A DNA stretch of 64,000 nucleotides, from contig BROI01000008.1 in the NCBI GenBank assembly GCA_027923505.1, positions 434,001 to 498,000 on the forward strand. Reading direction: 5' to 3'. Under the pieces are notes generated by a model that was given only the letters and a program-made list of their open reading frames with translations, did not search any database and was not told the origin of the DNA. This document shows positions 1 through 8,912 of this stretch, piece by piece; positions within the stretch are counted from its first letter, which is position 1; every line of letters begins with the position of its first letter. Origin of the DNA: Mayamaea pseudoterrestris. Lineage: Eukaryota > Bacillariophyta > Bacillariophyceae > Sellaphorales > Sellaphoraceae. The position numbers and the translations under genes are program-made.

Positions 1-1091
1 CTCCCACCCACCAGTTTCGACGGATGACGTAGGACAAACTAACATATACACGAGTAAAGAAGCCGTAAGCATCAGTCCTTTGCATGAGTAGTCACACATC
101 GTGCCATTTCTGACCTACCTTCCATGTGTATCTTATCGTGTCGGACAAGCTCGATAATTTCCTCGCTTTTAACGATGCGATACCCATGTCCAATTCGTTT
201 AGCTCCGTATTCCTTTACAGCTCGGCGAACATTTTCAGTTGCATTTTCGGAAGCTTCTCCAGCATGAATGGTGATCGACACGTTCTCGTCTTTAGCGCGT
301 TGAATCATTTCATAATGTGGACGAAAAAGTTCTGGGTACCCATCTTCATCGAAATGCTCCTCACCAGCGGCAATGTCAATCCCCACCACCGGGCAGATCT
401 CATCTTTTCGATGCTCCAATGCCATGTCTAGTGTAGGCATGGCCCAATCTGGTCTCCACGTCAAGGCGCAAAAGATTTGATTCACAGTAATCGTAAACTT
501 TTGACAGCCCCGCACCAAACCGCGCGTGACGGCCTCGTAGATTTGTTCGGCAGAGATTGGGTTGTTCGGGTCCGATGCATCACCTTGAAAGCTGTCTGCA
601 AACAAAAATGGAGAGTATCGGACCTCCGTGTAGACTGTATTCTGCTCCCATTGACGCTGGACGAAATCATGCGCAAGTTGCTCCAGTAGATGCAAATCGC
701 GTCTTACAAGCGGCAAAAAGATCTCAAAGCAGTTAAGCATGGCCTTCAATGAGCGATTTCCTCGACAGGTGCACAAATTATGGAACTTGCGTTGCGTGCT
801 ACAATCTTCAACGAGCTTTCTAACTTCCAGTGACTGGCCCGGCTCCCACGGCAAGTCGGCTTTAACAGGAAGACAGTACAGCTTGTCGGGATTCTCGTTT
901 AGATACTTCCACAAGAAATCAGGATCAAACGACCCATCCAAGTGGACGTGGAGTTCCACTTTAGGGCATTCGCGAATGAACTCTTCATCGCTTTCGTTGT
1001 AAGATTGCCAGCCCGGTCGCTCGCTGAGGTAACGTATCAGTCGTTTCACTTCGTGCGAGCCTTCGTGGTCTTTCGAAGCTTCCTTTGCCAT
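1..1091 (-). CDS. ADA: Adenosine deaminase, 3' end cut by the window edge
   Basis: Zinc hydrolase that deaminates adenosine or deoxyadenosine to inosine in purine salvage. The ATG is at 1091. Exon 1 (119-1091) carries the metal-binding HVHLDG motif near residue 47, the GIDIAAGEE segment, HAGEASEN (catalytic Glu and metal His) and GHGYRI. The frame then runs into a GT donor. The intron is 39-118, with a CTAAC-free but clear acceptor in front of 38. Exon 2 (1-38) resumes in phase as V-C-P-T-S-S-V-E-T-G-G-W-E, which is the ADA block after the HGYR region, and continues off the left edge. About 337 residues are visible; the last metal Asp block lies outside. The N-terminal 40 residues are charged with no targeting signal, so a cytosolic enzyme is likely. 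An ADA-like (ADAL) subtype cannot be excluded. Confidence 0.9.
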
Positions 1092-1424
1092 GACATTGAT
1101 TGATCAAACAGTCGTTCCACAACAGCAATCCTTGCTCACAAAATATGCCTCATATAATAAGCACTCTACTGACAAGGTTGTCGATGGCCGTCGAAAACGG
1201 AACTGCCAACTGCCAATGATCGTCGCCGTCTTCGTGGTTTTTCGACCGTCAACAGCGGTGCGACATATACTATGTTTTGCCGAGCTCACAATTTATGCAC
1301 CGTAGGTGTATATATACACGTTAATCGTACAACTTACCAAGCTTTGACGCTAAATTTGCTTTAAGTTTATATACAAAAGGGAGTAACTGAATCAAAGAGA
1401 GAGAGACGAGAGGTTGAACCATTT
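1092..1424. other. Intergenic, 333 bases
   Basis: Lies upstream of the adenosine deaminase ATG and downstream of the NAD+ synthetase stop, both on the minus strand. It must hold the promoter of the former and the terminator of the latter. It is A/T-rich with a purine run (gagagagacgagag) near 1398-1411. No motif or RNA gene was recognised. Confidence 0.5.
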
Positions 1425-3640
1425 TCATTTCTCGCTCTCGTCCGACTTGGCCACCAGCCGATCAATTACAGCAAACTGCCTGGGCCAGCTCACATTGTAC
1501 AAGAATTGACGCAAGTCAAAGCGGTTGTCATCGGGAGAGTAACCTTCCGCATGATATGCCGGTGTGATTGTGCACATTTTGTGTCGATTCACGGCGTAGT
1601 AGTAGAAGAATCGTTTTACTTTAGTCGCCACTTCGACAGGCGGCGTGTCATTCCAAATGATGCATAACTTGCGAAACCTGCAGAATGAAAAGATAGTGAG
1701 ATGCTATTTCGCAATGTGTGGGCGAAAACTATATCCATGACTTACATTGAGACGGGTCCACATCGAGAAAGCTTGCGCAAACTACCAAAAAGCCCGAGTT
1801 CGTAATACGACATGCCCATATCCTCTTCATCGAGCTGCGAATGTTCCTCATCGACTCCATTTTCTCCAGTTGATGGTCTTAACTCAGCAGTCGGGGGCGC
1901 TTCTGCGACATCGGCTAGCACATCCCAGCCATACGCCAAGGAAGCCCAAATTAGCATTTTCTTTAAATCACCCTTCGAGATCGCTCCGATCGGATTCAGA
2001 TCCGCAGATGAGCAGTCATATTTCGTCATGTAGCCGCGCAGGCCCTCATCCACATTGGCCGAACCCAATACAAGAAGAAACCCCGAGCGGCTGCGTACCC
2101 ACGGCAAAAGTTGTGCGTAAAGGTAGGCTGTCACCATTCGCAGTCGGGCTTGAATATTTTGCATCGCCAAGTCTTCCGTCATGGTTCCTCCGTGGGATGA
2201 AAAGCGGGGAGACATGCCAGTCGTCAGGGTAAACACTTTTAAAACTGCTTCTACCATGAGACCAATTGGTATGGACAGGTGGTAGCTCCCAATTGTATCT
2301 CCCAATCGTTTTGCTCGGTCGGTCGTCTTGGTCGACGAGTTCCTTGTTCCCATGAATGCTGTATGCAAGATAATATTCGCAAGCTCTTGTGATGTCGCTG
2401 GTACCCAAGATGCAAGCTCTTGTCGACAAACTCGACGGCAATCTTGAGCGACTTGCCCATTCAGATCCTTCTGCGCAGCTACAGTCACCAACTGACACAT
2501 GGCACCCACTATGGCAGCGACGGATGACGAGTCTGCTCCACCCGATAACGGCAAAAAGAAACCTGCAGCGCCCGACCGACGAAGATAATCCCATAGCCAG
2601 CAAGCCGGTCCCAAACAACACTCTTCCTCGGAAATGTGGACTTGCAATGATTCCAATGGAATCGATGGTGTCGAAAGGTAATCGCCACGAACAAGGCAAA
2701 AGTCAGAGTCATCCACGTAACAGCCACGAGAGGAAATAGCTGCTTGTATCCCAATAGAAGGAATAGATGCACGGTAGGAGCGAACATCATCCAAATCCAC
2801 TGTTGCTGTAATCACTTCCACATCTTCGAGACTAAACTGGGAAGCTTGCGCTAGAATCCTGCCGTTGCAGGCAATGAGTGCGCCGCCATCATAATATAGA
2901 CGACCGCCATCACATCCCCGTTGGTTCGCATACAAATACACGCCTCCACATTTTCGAGTCGCAGATACAATGAGCTCCAATCGTTGATTAAGCTTGCGGA
3001 GTTCGTGGTAGCTGCCAGATCCATTTCCAATAATCTCCACGCCTTGTAGAGCTAGTTCAATGTGCGTCGATCGAGGTGTCCACAGTTCTTCACAACTTTC
3101 GCATCCAACAGTAGTGCCGTCTCCAAACAGCATATACTGAATTCCAAACGTCGCCGTCGCCTGCTGAAACTTCTCTCGAAACGTGCCCGGCAAAACAAGC
3201 TTTTCAACTTGTCCCATGGTCCCACGAAAAGATGTAAAATACCGAGATTCCCTGTAATTACCTTGATCAGCCATGGCAGTTTTGGGTCGGATCAAAAGAA
3301 TTTTCTTGTCGCGGACAAGGACCCTGCAGTTGTATCTAACGCCTCCAAACAAGACTGGCATGCCAAAATCGCACAGCATGCCATCAGTTGCACCTCGCTC
3401 CATAAGCTCTGCGAGACTTTCCCAGCAATGCGCAAAAGTGTCTTGCTCGAGAAAATGATCTTCACATCCATAGCCGCAAATCTCCAGCTCGGGTCCAAGT
3501 CGATAGGAAGCCCCGTGTTCCTTGGCTTTTAAACAGCTTCTCAGTATTCGTTCCATGTTTCCATCAAAATCAAGAGCCCATTGATTGAGGTTGCAGGTAG
3601 CGACAGTCACCAACGATGCCCCACCTCCTGGATTTTTCAT
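1425..3640 (-). CDS. NADSYN1: Glutamine-dependent NAD+ synthetase
   Basis: Final step of NAD+ synthesis: amidation of nicotinic acid adenine dinucleotide with glutamine nitrogen and ATP. Two exons, 1746-3640 and 1425-1677, are joined by a 68-base intron (1678-1745, GTAAGT...CTGCAG). The join keeps frame, giving 715 residues; the human enzyme has 706. The N-terminal nitrilase (glutaminase) domain shows all three catalytic positions: Glu in [10 protein letters not shown] near 50, Lys in RPKTAMADQ near 120 and Cys in SCEELW near 183. The C-terminal ligase domain has the ATP P-loop LSGGADSSS near 360. Exon 2 carries the typical end with [15 protein letters not shown] and TPAYHAE. The frame opens further upstream only through a TTG, so the ATG at 3640 is chosen; it puts [11 protein letters not shown] at residue 11, as expected. 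Confidence 0.95.
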
Positions 3641-4649
3641 AATGTGCGTACAGATATCAGGCAAGACTTACTCCAGTGTTATTTACGATCAATGAGGACA
3701 AACCCCATGGTCGCGACGGTCAAGACACGACGAAATAATGTGGTACCGGTAGGATATAATATCCGGACATGCTTCACGACATTAATTGGCATACTGACGC
3801 TGCGACTGCATGAAGTTTCGCGTTGGGCACCTGCAATGACCCTGACAATGACCATTAGCTATCCCATAACACATTGCTTTACTAAAGGGTATGCACTCAA
3901 AGAGCCATTGATTACCACTGGAGAACTGCAATCTCTAGCCTCTTCTTGTCCTTGTTTCCTATAAACAAGAGTCGTTGGCATCAACCCATTAAATGGCTGC
4001 TTTGACAGCAAGTGTCTATTTTAATGACTACTGTTTGGCAGTGTTTGTGTGCGCGGACCGCGCTAAAAGGTGTTTGCAGGCTTTGTGAACCATTGATCCT
4101 GCCACCTCCCCGCCCCGCGAATGTGTTATTATTTATTTGATTGTTGCATCAAGCGCGTTTGAAATTATATTCATTGCGCCAAGTTATCAGGGTCTGACCT
4201 GACCGCGTGGCAGTTCCAATGGAACAAACCGTACTCGAATGGTGACAAGTCTCTACAGGTTAAAATATATTATTAAAGCCACAAAACAATATATATTAGT
4301 GATTGACCTGACCTGAGTAGAGGTTCAATGACTAATGCAGGGAACCATTGGATACATCACTCGACAGTCTTTGACCATAGTGTGCAGTCATAGAGAGTGA
4401 GCACGTAACTCGGGTGGGCCGTCTCTCAACTTCAGGCTCCCACCTGGATAAGCGGATCTTTTCTGCTGGCGAGAGCGGCGTAAAAGCCGCAAGGCGAGTA
4501 GCTAATGTAGTTACTAAATCATTGAGTTATTATTATTATAATGAGCACGTACTTAGAAAATGTTGTTGATTCCCTTTTATATTAGTACTACTTGTACAAA
4601 TCGTTTGCTCACGGGAGACTCCCACATTTTCCCGTGTTTATTTACAAAT
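3641..4649. other. Intergenic, about 1 kb, no gene recognised
   Basis: Long gap for this region. It is A/T-rich around 4260-4300 and 4525-4545, with short direct repeats of a TGACCTGACC motif near 4195 and 4303, and a small hairpin-forming stretch (gcggc gtaaaa gccgc) near 4475-4490. No open frame with family features, no tRNA B-box and no terminal repeats were seen. The left part must contain the NAD+ synthetase promoter. Confidence 0.4.
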
Positions 4650-5675
4650 TTACAAAGACTTGACGGCAATTATGGCCAAGTCGAGTGGCGCCAGCGTTCG
4701 GCAAGATGGGCAGTAGACCATTGTCATATCGTTGGCCGCCAATAATTCCGCCCCACATCCAACGCAGCCAACCTTGATTACCTTTCCCATCTTCGTGGCC
4801 TCCTCCACGCGAGCTTTAGTAATACTTTCGACTTGTCTGCCTTGGAGAAACAAAGCGAGGTTGGCAGTAGCACATTTTTCGAAATGGGGCGTAGGACATG
4901 AAACCGACTCAGTAGCAGCATCGTCTGAAATGGAATATGCAGTACCATAAAGCGGCAATCCCTTGCAGCTTGTTCGACGAACCGAGCTGGTCTCGAGGAA
5001 TCGTGTCGGGTGTGCAGTACTTCGCTGTCGCTTTAAAGAGCCCGACTCCTGTCGTGATGGCGCTGATTCAATGGACGTAGTAGTTTTGGCTTTGTAGGCA
5101 GGTGCTTGATTATTTTCCTCCTGGATTTGCCGCAAGATATCCATTTGCTGCTCCACGATCGAGTCCGATGCTTTTAATGATGTCAAATCGTATGCGTTAC
5201 TGGTGCGAACCGAAAAGACCGAAGATGCATCCCGACGATGATTGTAAACTTCTCGTTGCGTCTGTGTTGCAATGGAATCCTCTTGGTTTCCATCAAATGA
5301 TTCCGTCTCCTTGGCTTCCTCTGGATCGGGACGTCCTAAGCGTGACGCGATTCCAGTCATGCTATTTCGTGATGCCAGGGTGGCGTGTCGCTTGAAAGAG
5401 GGAAAGTCATTCTCGTGCGATGACGATTCATTATCGTCAAAATCGCCATAGTCGTCATCGTCTTCGTCGTCCTCGTCATCCAAAAAGTTCGTCTCAATTT
5501 GAGACGTCAATGCATTTACCTTGGGAATGAGCGAGACACGAGTCGGCAGAGTCATGTGTTTTTCCATGGCTGGGTCAACTTCATCGTCTGAGACGAGTTC
5601 TCGCTTGCTTTGGCGCATGGACTGCTGCCATTGACGACGGAAAGTGAATGACGGTATGTTGAAGGACGTCATCAT
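4650..5675 (-). CDS. Unknown acidic protein with C-terminal zinc ribbon
   Basis: Single-exon frame of 341 residues, starting at an ATG-ATG pair (5675/5672); the upstream extension uses only TTG. I do not recognise the family. The N-terminal half is low-complexity, with a run of about 20 Asp/Glu near residues 73-92, Ser-rich stretches and many dibasic sites. The last 45 residues are ordered: C-x2-C (GCVGCG) and C-x2-C (CPSC) spaced by about 14 residues, then a hydrophobic tail. This looks like a single zinc ribbon that could bind a protein or nucleic acid partner. The layout (disordered body, C-terminal ribbon) suggests a regulatory or adaptor protein, but no function can be assigned. An inverted repeat lies about 220 bases upstream. 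Confidence 0.75.
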   Translation of the reverse strand: MMTSFNIPSFTFRRQWQQSMRQSKRELVSDDEVDPAMEKHMTLPTRVSLIPKVNALTSQIETNFLDDEDDEDDDDYGDFDDNESSSHENDFPSFKRHATLASRNSMTGIASRLGRPDPEEAKETESFDGNQEDSIATQTQREVYNHRRDASSVFSVRTSNAYDLTSLKASDSIVEQQMDILRQIQEENNQAPAYKAKTTTSIESAPSRQESGSLKRQRSTAHPTRFLETSSVRRTSCKGLPLYGTAYSISDDAATESVSCPTPHFEKCATANLALFLQGRQVESITKARVEEATKMGKVIKVGCVGCGAELLAANDMTMVYCPSCRTLAPLDLAIIAVKSL

Positions 5676-6038
5676 GGTTGTTGGTGCGTCTTGCAAACTG
5701 CTACCGAGAGCTTGGATTAACTTGCTTTTGCAATTATGAGGCTGCGCAAGCCTGCGAGTCAGCAGCTTCCGTTCCGCGATGCTTTAGTCGTAAGATCACG
5801 CTGTCATTCCGTCCCATTCACAGTTCGGAGCTTCGGAGTTATTTTTGGTACCGTTGCATGACGCAGCGGTTTCTTTCAGTCGCAGCGGTATGAGCCGGTA
5901 CGACGTACGCAGGCATACGTACGATACGTCGTACTAGCACAAACGCTGCTCAATCGGCTCCATTATAAAAGTATACTACGAGCATGCACTCGGCTATAAT
6001 CTTCACTACAAAAGGAACGCTACCAGAAGATCCAAGAA
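5676..6038. other. Intergenic with promoter of the zinc-ribbon gene
   Basis: Upstream region of the minus-strand gene that starts at 5675. The notable content is the inverted repeat at 5898-5934. A TATAAAAGT-like stretch lies near 5964-5972. Confidence 0.45.
5898..5934. promoter_or_regulatory. Inverted repeat in a promoter, shared core with 14465
   Basis: Two perfect 10-base arms, gtacgacgta at 5898-5907 and tacgtcgtac at 5925-5934, flank a 17-base spacer that itself contains cgtacg. The 12-base core gtacgacgtacg recurs at 14465-14476. Each copy lies about 225 bases upstream of a minus-strand ATG. A transcription-factor site is inferred, not shown. Confidence 0.35.
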
Positions 6039-7043
6039 CTATGATTTCCTTCTGCATGCATTGCAGACCGACCTTCCATTTCTTAGATAGACGGCGAAAC
6101 AGATGACTTTGCACAGATCACAGCAACTTCCCAGATTACCGGCCAATGTAGCCGTTTTTGCTGCGCTAGTGGCATCTTTTTGAGAAGCTTGCGACATACA
6201 GTTAAATCCGGACTTTTGGTGTGCTTCAAAAGTACTTATCGGCTGCGATTCGGTGCGGGGTGCGACACGGATTACCTGTGCGTCCTGTGTTGACCGAAAG
6301 AAAGCACTGCGAAAGGAAGTCTCCCACGCAGCGACTCGACAGCCATGGTCGTCACAGTGTAAGCAATCCTTAAGGGACAATGTGTTGTTTGCGCCATATT
6401 GTTGTAAAGGCGCACGTGTATTCGACCGCCTGGAGAGCAACAGTTGAGCGCACTTTTCAAAGTTTGGTTTATCTCCAGCAACTTCATTCCATCTTGCGAC
6501 GGATGCCATGGCTTCATCAGTATGATCCAAACGCTCCATTGCAACTTCCAATGGAGTCTTGTTCGTCATGTCCTTCATGTTTAAAGCCGTTTCATGCAAC
6601 CCTCTCGAATGCAATGCCTCCATTAAGAGTTGAACGGCCATGAAACGTCCACCCGCCGCTGCCTTGTGCAAAGGTGTCATTCTATCGCCAAAACTTGTGT
6701 CAATTGCTAGCAAGTCGCAGTCTATCTCATTCACAAGTAGCTGCATGGTTGCAACGGCCCCAGAGAAGCTCGCTCGATGCAATGGCGTACATAGACTTTT
6801 GTCTGAACCATTCACTCCACAGCCAGACTGCAAAAGCAGCGCCGTCGCTGCCACTTGTCCATGCTGCGCCGCCAGGTGAAGTGGAGTGTCTCCGGTCAGT
6901 GGATCGACACGTCGAGCGAGCTGCTTGAGGCCGTGTCGTGACAATCCCTGAACGTCGCCGTATTCGGCGCTTGTAAATGACGAGAGGCATAGCGGAAGAC
7001 GCTTGCAAGGACAGGAAGCAGGTTCTAGTGACAATGATGTCAT
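6039..7043 (-). CDS. Ankyrin-repeat protein with C-terminal Cys pairs
   Basis: Single exon, 334 residues from the ATG at 7043; the open frame continues to 7175 only through TTG and would overlap the divergent gene. Three to four ankyrin repeats fill roughly residues 40-190, with the hallmark helices GDTPLHLAAQHGQ, CTPLHRASFSGA, MTPLHKAAAGGR and KTPLEVAMERLD. A less ordered linker follows. The C-terminus has two Cys pairs (CCDLC and CNAC, about 20 apart) that may bind zinc. Ankyrin repeats are protein-binding scaffolds; the partner cannot be told from sequence. There is no membrane segment or targeting signal. The gene is divergent from the PAC4-like gene, with about 130 bases between the chosen ATGs, so the two probably share a promoter region. 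Confidence 0.85.
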   Translation of the reverse strand: MTSLSLEPASCPCKRLPLCLSSFTSAEYGDVQGLSRHGLKQLARRVDPLTGDTPLHLAAQHGQVAATALLLQSGCGVNGSDKSLCTPLHRASFSGAVATMQLLVNEIDCDLLAIDTSFGDRMTPLHKAAAGGRFMAVQLLMEALHSRGLHETALNMKDMTNKTPLEVAMERLDHTDEAMASVARWNEVAGDKPNFEKCAQLLLSRRSNTRAPLQQYGANNTLSLKDCLHCDDHGCRVAAWETSFRSAFFRSTQDAQVIRVAPRTESQPISTFEAHQKSGFNCMSQASQKDATSAAKTATLAGNLGSCCDLCKVICFAVYLRNGRSVCNACRRKS

Positions 7044-7175
7044 CTGTAATAGATTACTGCCTTTTGAATGCCTGGGAATGTAAGGACGTCGGACATGCAC
7101 GACAAATAAATGATTCGTGTGTCGACGAGCAGTGAGGATCACTACCGATGCGACTTTGTTTGATTGAAATCGCAA

Positions 7176-7853
7176 ATGGTTTCGCCGTCACCACAGCAAT
7201 TAGCACCTCATCGTCTCGCAAAGGCTCTACTCTATTATACGATGAGTGATCTTATATCAGAAGCCATTGAGAGTTACAATGTCGTGGAAGAAGAAGCATG
7301 TAATAACGTGGAAGTTGTTCCCTTTGGCGTCCACGTGTCGTCCGTCTCGGATATGCTGGCTTTCGAACGGCCAAGCAGTCTAAAAGCTACTCTGACGTCG
7401 AATTTATACCTCGAAAAGGGTATTGTTGGGACGATTCTCGTTATGAATAATAAATCGGTTTTGGTGTGGTTTGGCTGGGGTCAACTCGATCATGAGGCTT
7501 CAGGAACAAAAGCTCGTCGACCAACTGCTATTGGAACGGCGACTAATCTCGGCATGAGGCCTTTGATGATTGGAATGCCTCGCACAAAGTATCAAGGTGC
7601 CTTTTCAGGGGAATCGGAAGGTCCAGTTTCAAAACTAATTGGGTCGGAGAACGACGAGGAAGAGACACTGGCGCGGAACCTTTCGGCGCGACTTTCAATG
7701 AAGCTGGGTGTTCCGGTCATGGTATCATGTAGCTTTGAAGGCTGTCCATTATCTTTAGAAGGAGACGTTGAAGCTGGGACGATCCAGCATCGAGCTGCAG
7801 CTCAAGCTGAACGAAAGATTTTTAAAATTCTCCAGACGAAACTGAAGATTTGA
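7176..7853 (+). CDS. PSMG4: Probable proteasome assembly chaperone 4
   Basis: Up to 225 residues from the ATG at 7176; a second ATG at 7242 (MSDLISEAIESY) gives 203 residues and may be the true start. The body follows the order of PAC4 (PSMG4) blocks as I remember them: a beta strand ending NNKSVLVWFGWG, a small-residue segment with ATNLGMRPLMIGMP, the amphipathic helix TLARNLSARLSMKLGVPV followed by VMVSCSF, and a C-terminal helix rich in Ala/Glu/Lys. PAC4 pairs with PAC3 to guide assembly of the 20S proteasome alpha ring in the cytosol. It is longer than the human protein (123 residues) because of an N-terminal extension and an acidic insert. The assignment rests on pattern and length of elements, not on a catalytic motif. 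Confidence 0.6.
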   Translation: MVSPSPQQLAPHRLAKALLYYTMSDLISEAIESYNVVEEEACNNVEVVPFGVHVSSVSDMLAFERPSSLKATLTSNLYLEKGIVGTILVMNNKSVLVWFGWGQLDHEASGTKARRPTAIGTATNLGMRPLMIGMPRTKYQGAFSGESEGPVSKLIGSENDEEETLARNLSARLSMKLGVPVMVSCSFEGCPLSLEGDVEAGTIQHRAAAQAERKIFKILQTKLKI

Positions 7854-7955
7854 GCTTGCAGTACAAGGCAACATCTGTTCTGTATTCATATGTTTTATAA
7901 ATGTGTAGGATAACCTAAAGTCTGAATCACATTACAAAATGCTACCATCGCTATG

Positions 7956-8635
7956 TTATGGCACATCGTCAGTGATTCGATCCGGCACATAGACTGTCAT
8001 GCCATTCATGTCCTTTGTCAAAACCACTGCACTCGCCAGACGACTCCCTTCGTAAATCTCGTCTGCTTCCCAGTAGTCCTCCAACATTTGCTCCTCAATC
8101 GGCGTCTTCCGAGGTGCAGTGTCCTTGCCATTGCCGACAAGTACAACGTGGTCATAGCCCGACGAAACACCCTCACCAAAGGTTGGCTCAATCCACGAGT
8201 CCGTTCGTTGGACTTCTGGCGGAGCGGCAGGGTTGCTCGGTCCGAGCTCAATGTCGTGAAGCTCGCAAATCTCAGCCAGCGTTTTGCCTGTGGGTGCAAT
8301 ATTAATAATACGGTTAGAATGTAATAGATAAGATTTGGCACCGTCAAACGACCGGTGCAACTTGTCGTCGATAATCTTGACAATTTCTTTCGAAAAAGCC
8401 ACTCCCATGTTGTGTCACTTTGCAGCATGCAAGGCCCATGCATGCACTTACCAACGAGACCTGTCACCTTGCGTCGAGCACCAGAAGGATCGACGAATGT
8501 CAAGTCAATCAACAGATCCTTGACGGAAGGTGCGGCCGGAGCGGTTGCCGCCGCGGCGTTGGCGCTGAAGTAAACTCGCGATAGCGCTGTACTACGCAGA
8601 CTACCGGTAGCTCTCTGTGCAATTATTCGAAACAT
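7956..8635 (-). CDS. Mitochondrial ferredoxin-fold protein lacking cluster Cys
   Basis: Two exons, 8452-8635 and 7956-8287, with a 164-base intron (8288-8451, GTAAGT, branch-like TTCTAAC, CACCCACAG). The join reads V-T-G-L-V-G-K-T-L-A-E-I-C-E, which restores a ferredoxin-type strand and helix, giving about 171 residues. The first 30 residues (MFRIIAQRATGSLRS...) are rich in Arg/Ser/Ala without acids, a typical mitochondrial presequence. The body resembles adrenodoxin-type 2Fe-2S ferredoxin, notably the tail with EEQMLEDYWEADEI, SRLASAVVLT and MNGMTVYVPD. The Cys loop is absent: the region that should hold C-x5-C-x2-C has none, and the final Cys of the SRLxC motif is replaced by Ala. It therefore probably carries no 2Fe-2S cluster. 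The closest role I know is the ferredoxin-like bridge subunit (C1-FDX) of mitochondrial complex I, which is inference. Confidence 0.8.
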
Positions 8636-8912
8636 TGCAACTTGTCTATTGGAATTGAAGGATGTGTTTTGCTTGCGGGAACTTACTGTTAATGCATGAT
8701 CTGGGCAGCAACCTGCAATCGATGGTGATGATGTCAGTCCCTCTCGTCGTGCCGTGCCCCTTTTTCGCTCGCCCCCATGTGGGTACCGCAGTGACATTGC
8801 ACGACAGACTGCGCCCCTCGTCGTCGACCATGGCTGGCATTTCCAATTTCCATTTGTTCCTGTCCGTTAGAAACGCGACGTCTTTGGGACTTCCAGCGCA
8901 AGCTGCTGGAAA

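Noticed and set aside
1747-2232. A 161-codon plus-strand frame opposite NAD+ synthetase
   Set aside because: Antisense to a conserved exon, with no family features; opposite-strand frames are common over long real genes here.
2046-2699. A 217-codon minus-strand frame inside NAD+ synthetase
   Set aside because: Overlaps the true frame in another phase, and the true frame carries all catalytic motifs.
7164-7175. Overlapping starts of the ankyrin and PAC4-like genes
   Set aside because: Both extended frames begin at TTG; with ATG starts the genes do not overlap.
8018-8797. A 259-codon minus-strand frame over the ferredoxin-like gene
   Set aside because: It runs through the intron and then in the wrong phase through exon 2; only the part 8452-8635 is coding. 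Its first 54 codons lie upstream of the real ATG.
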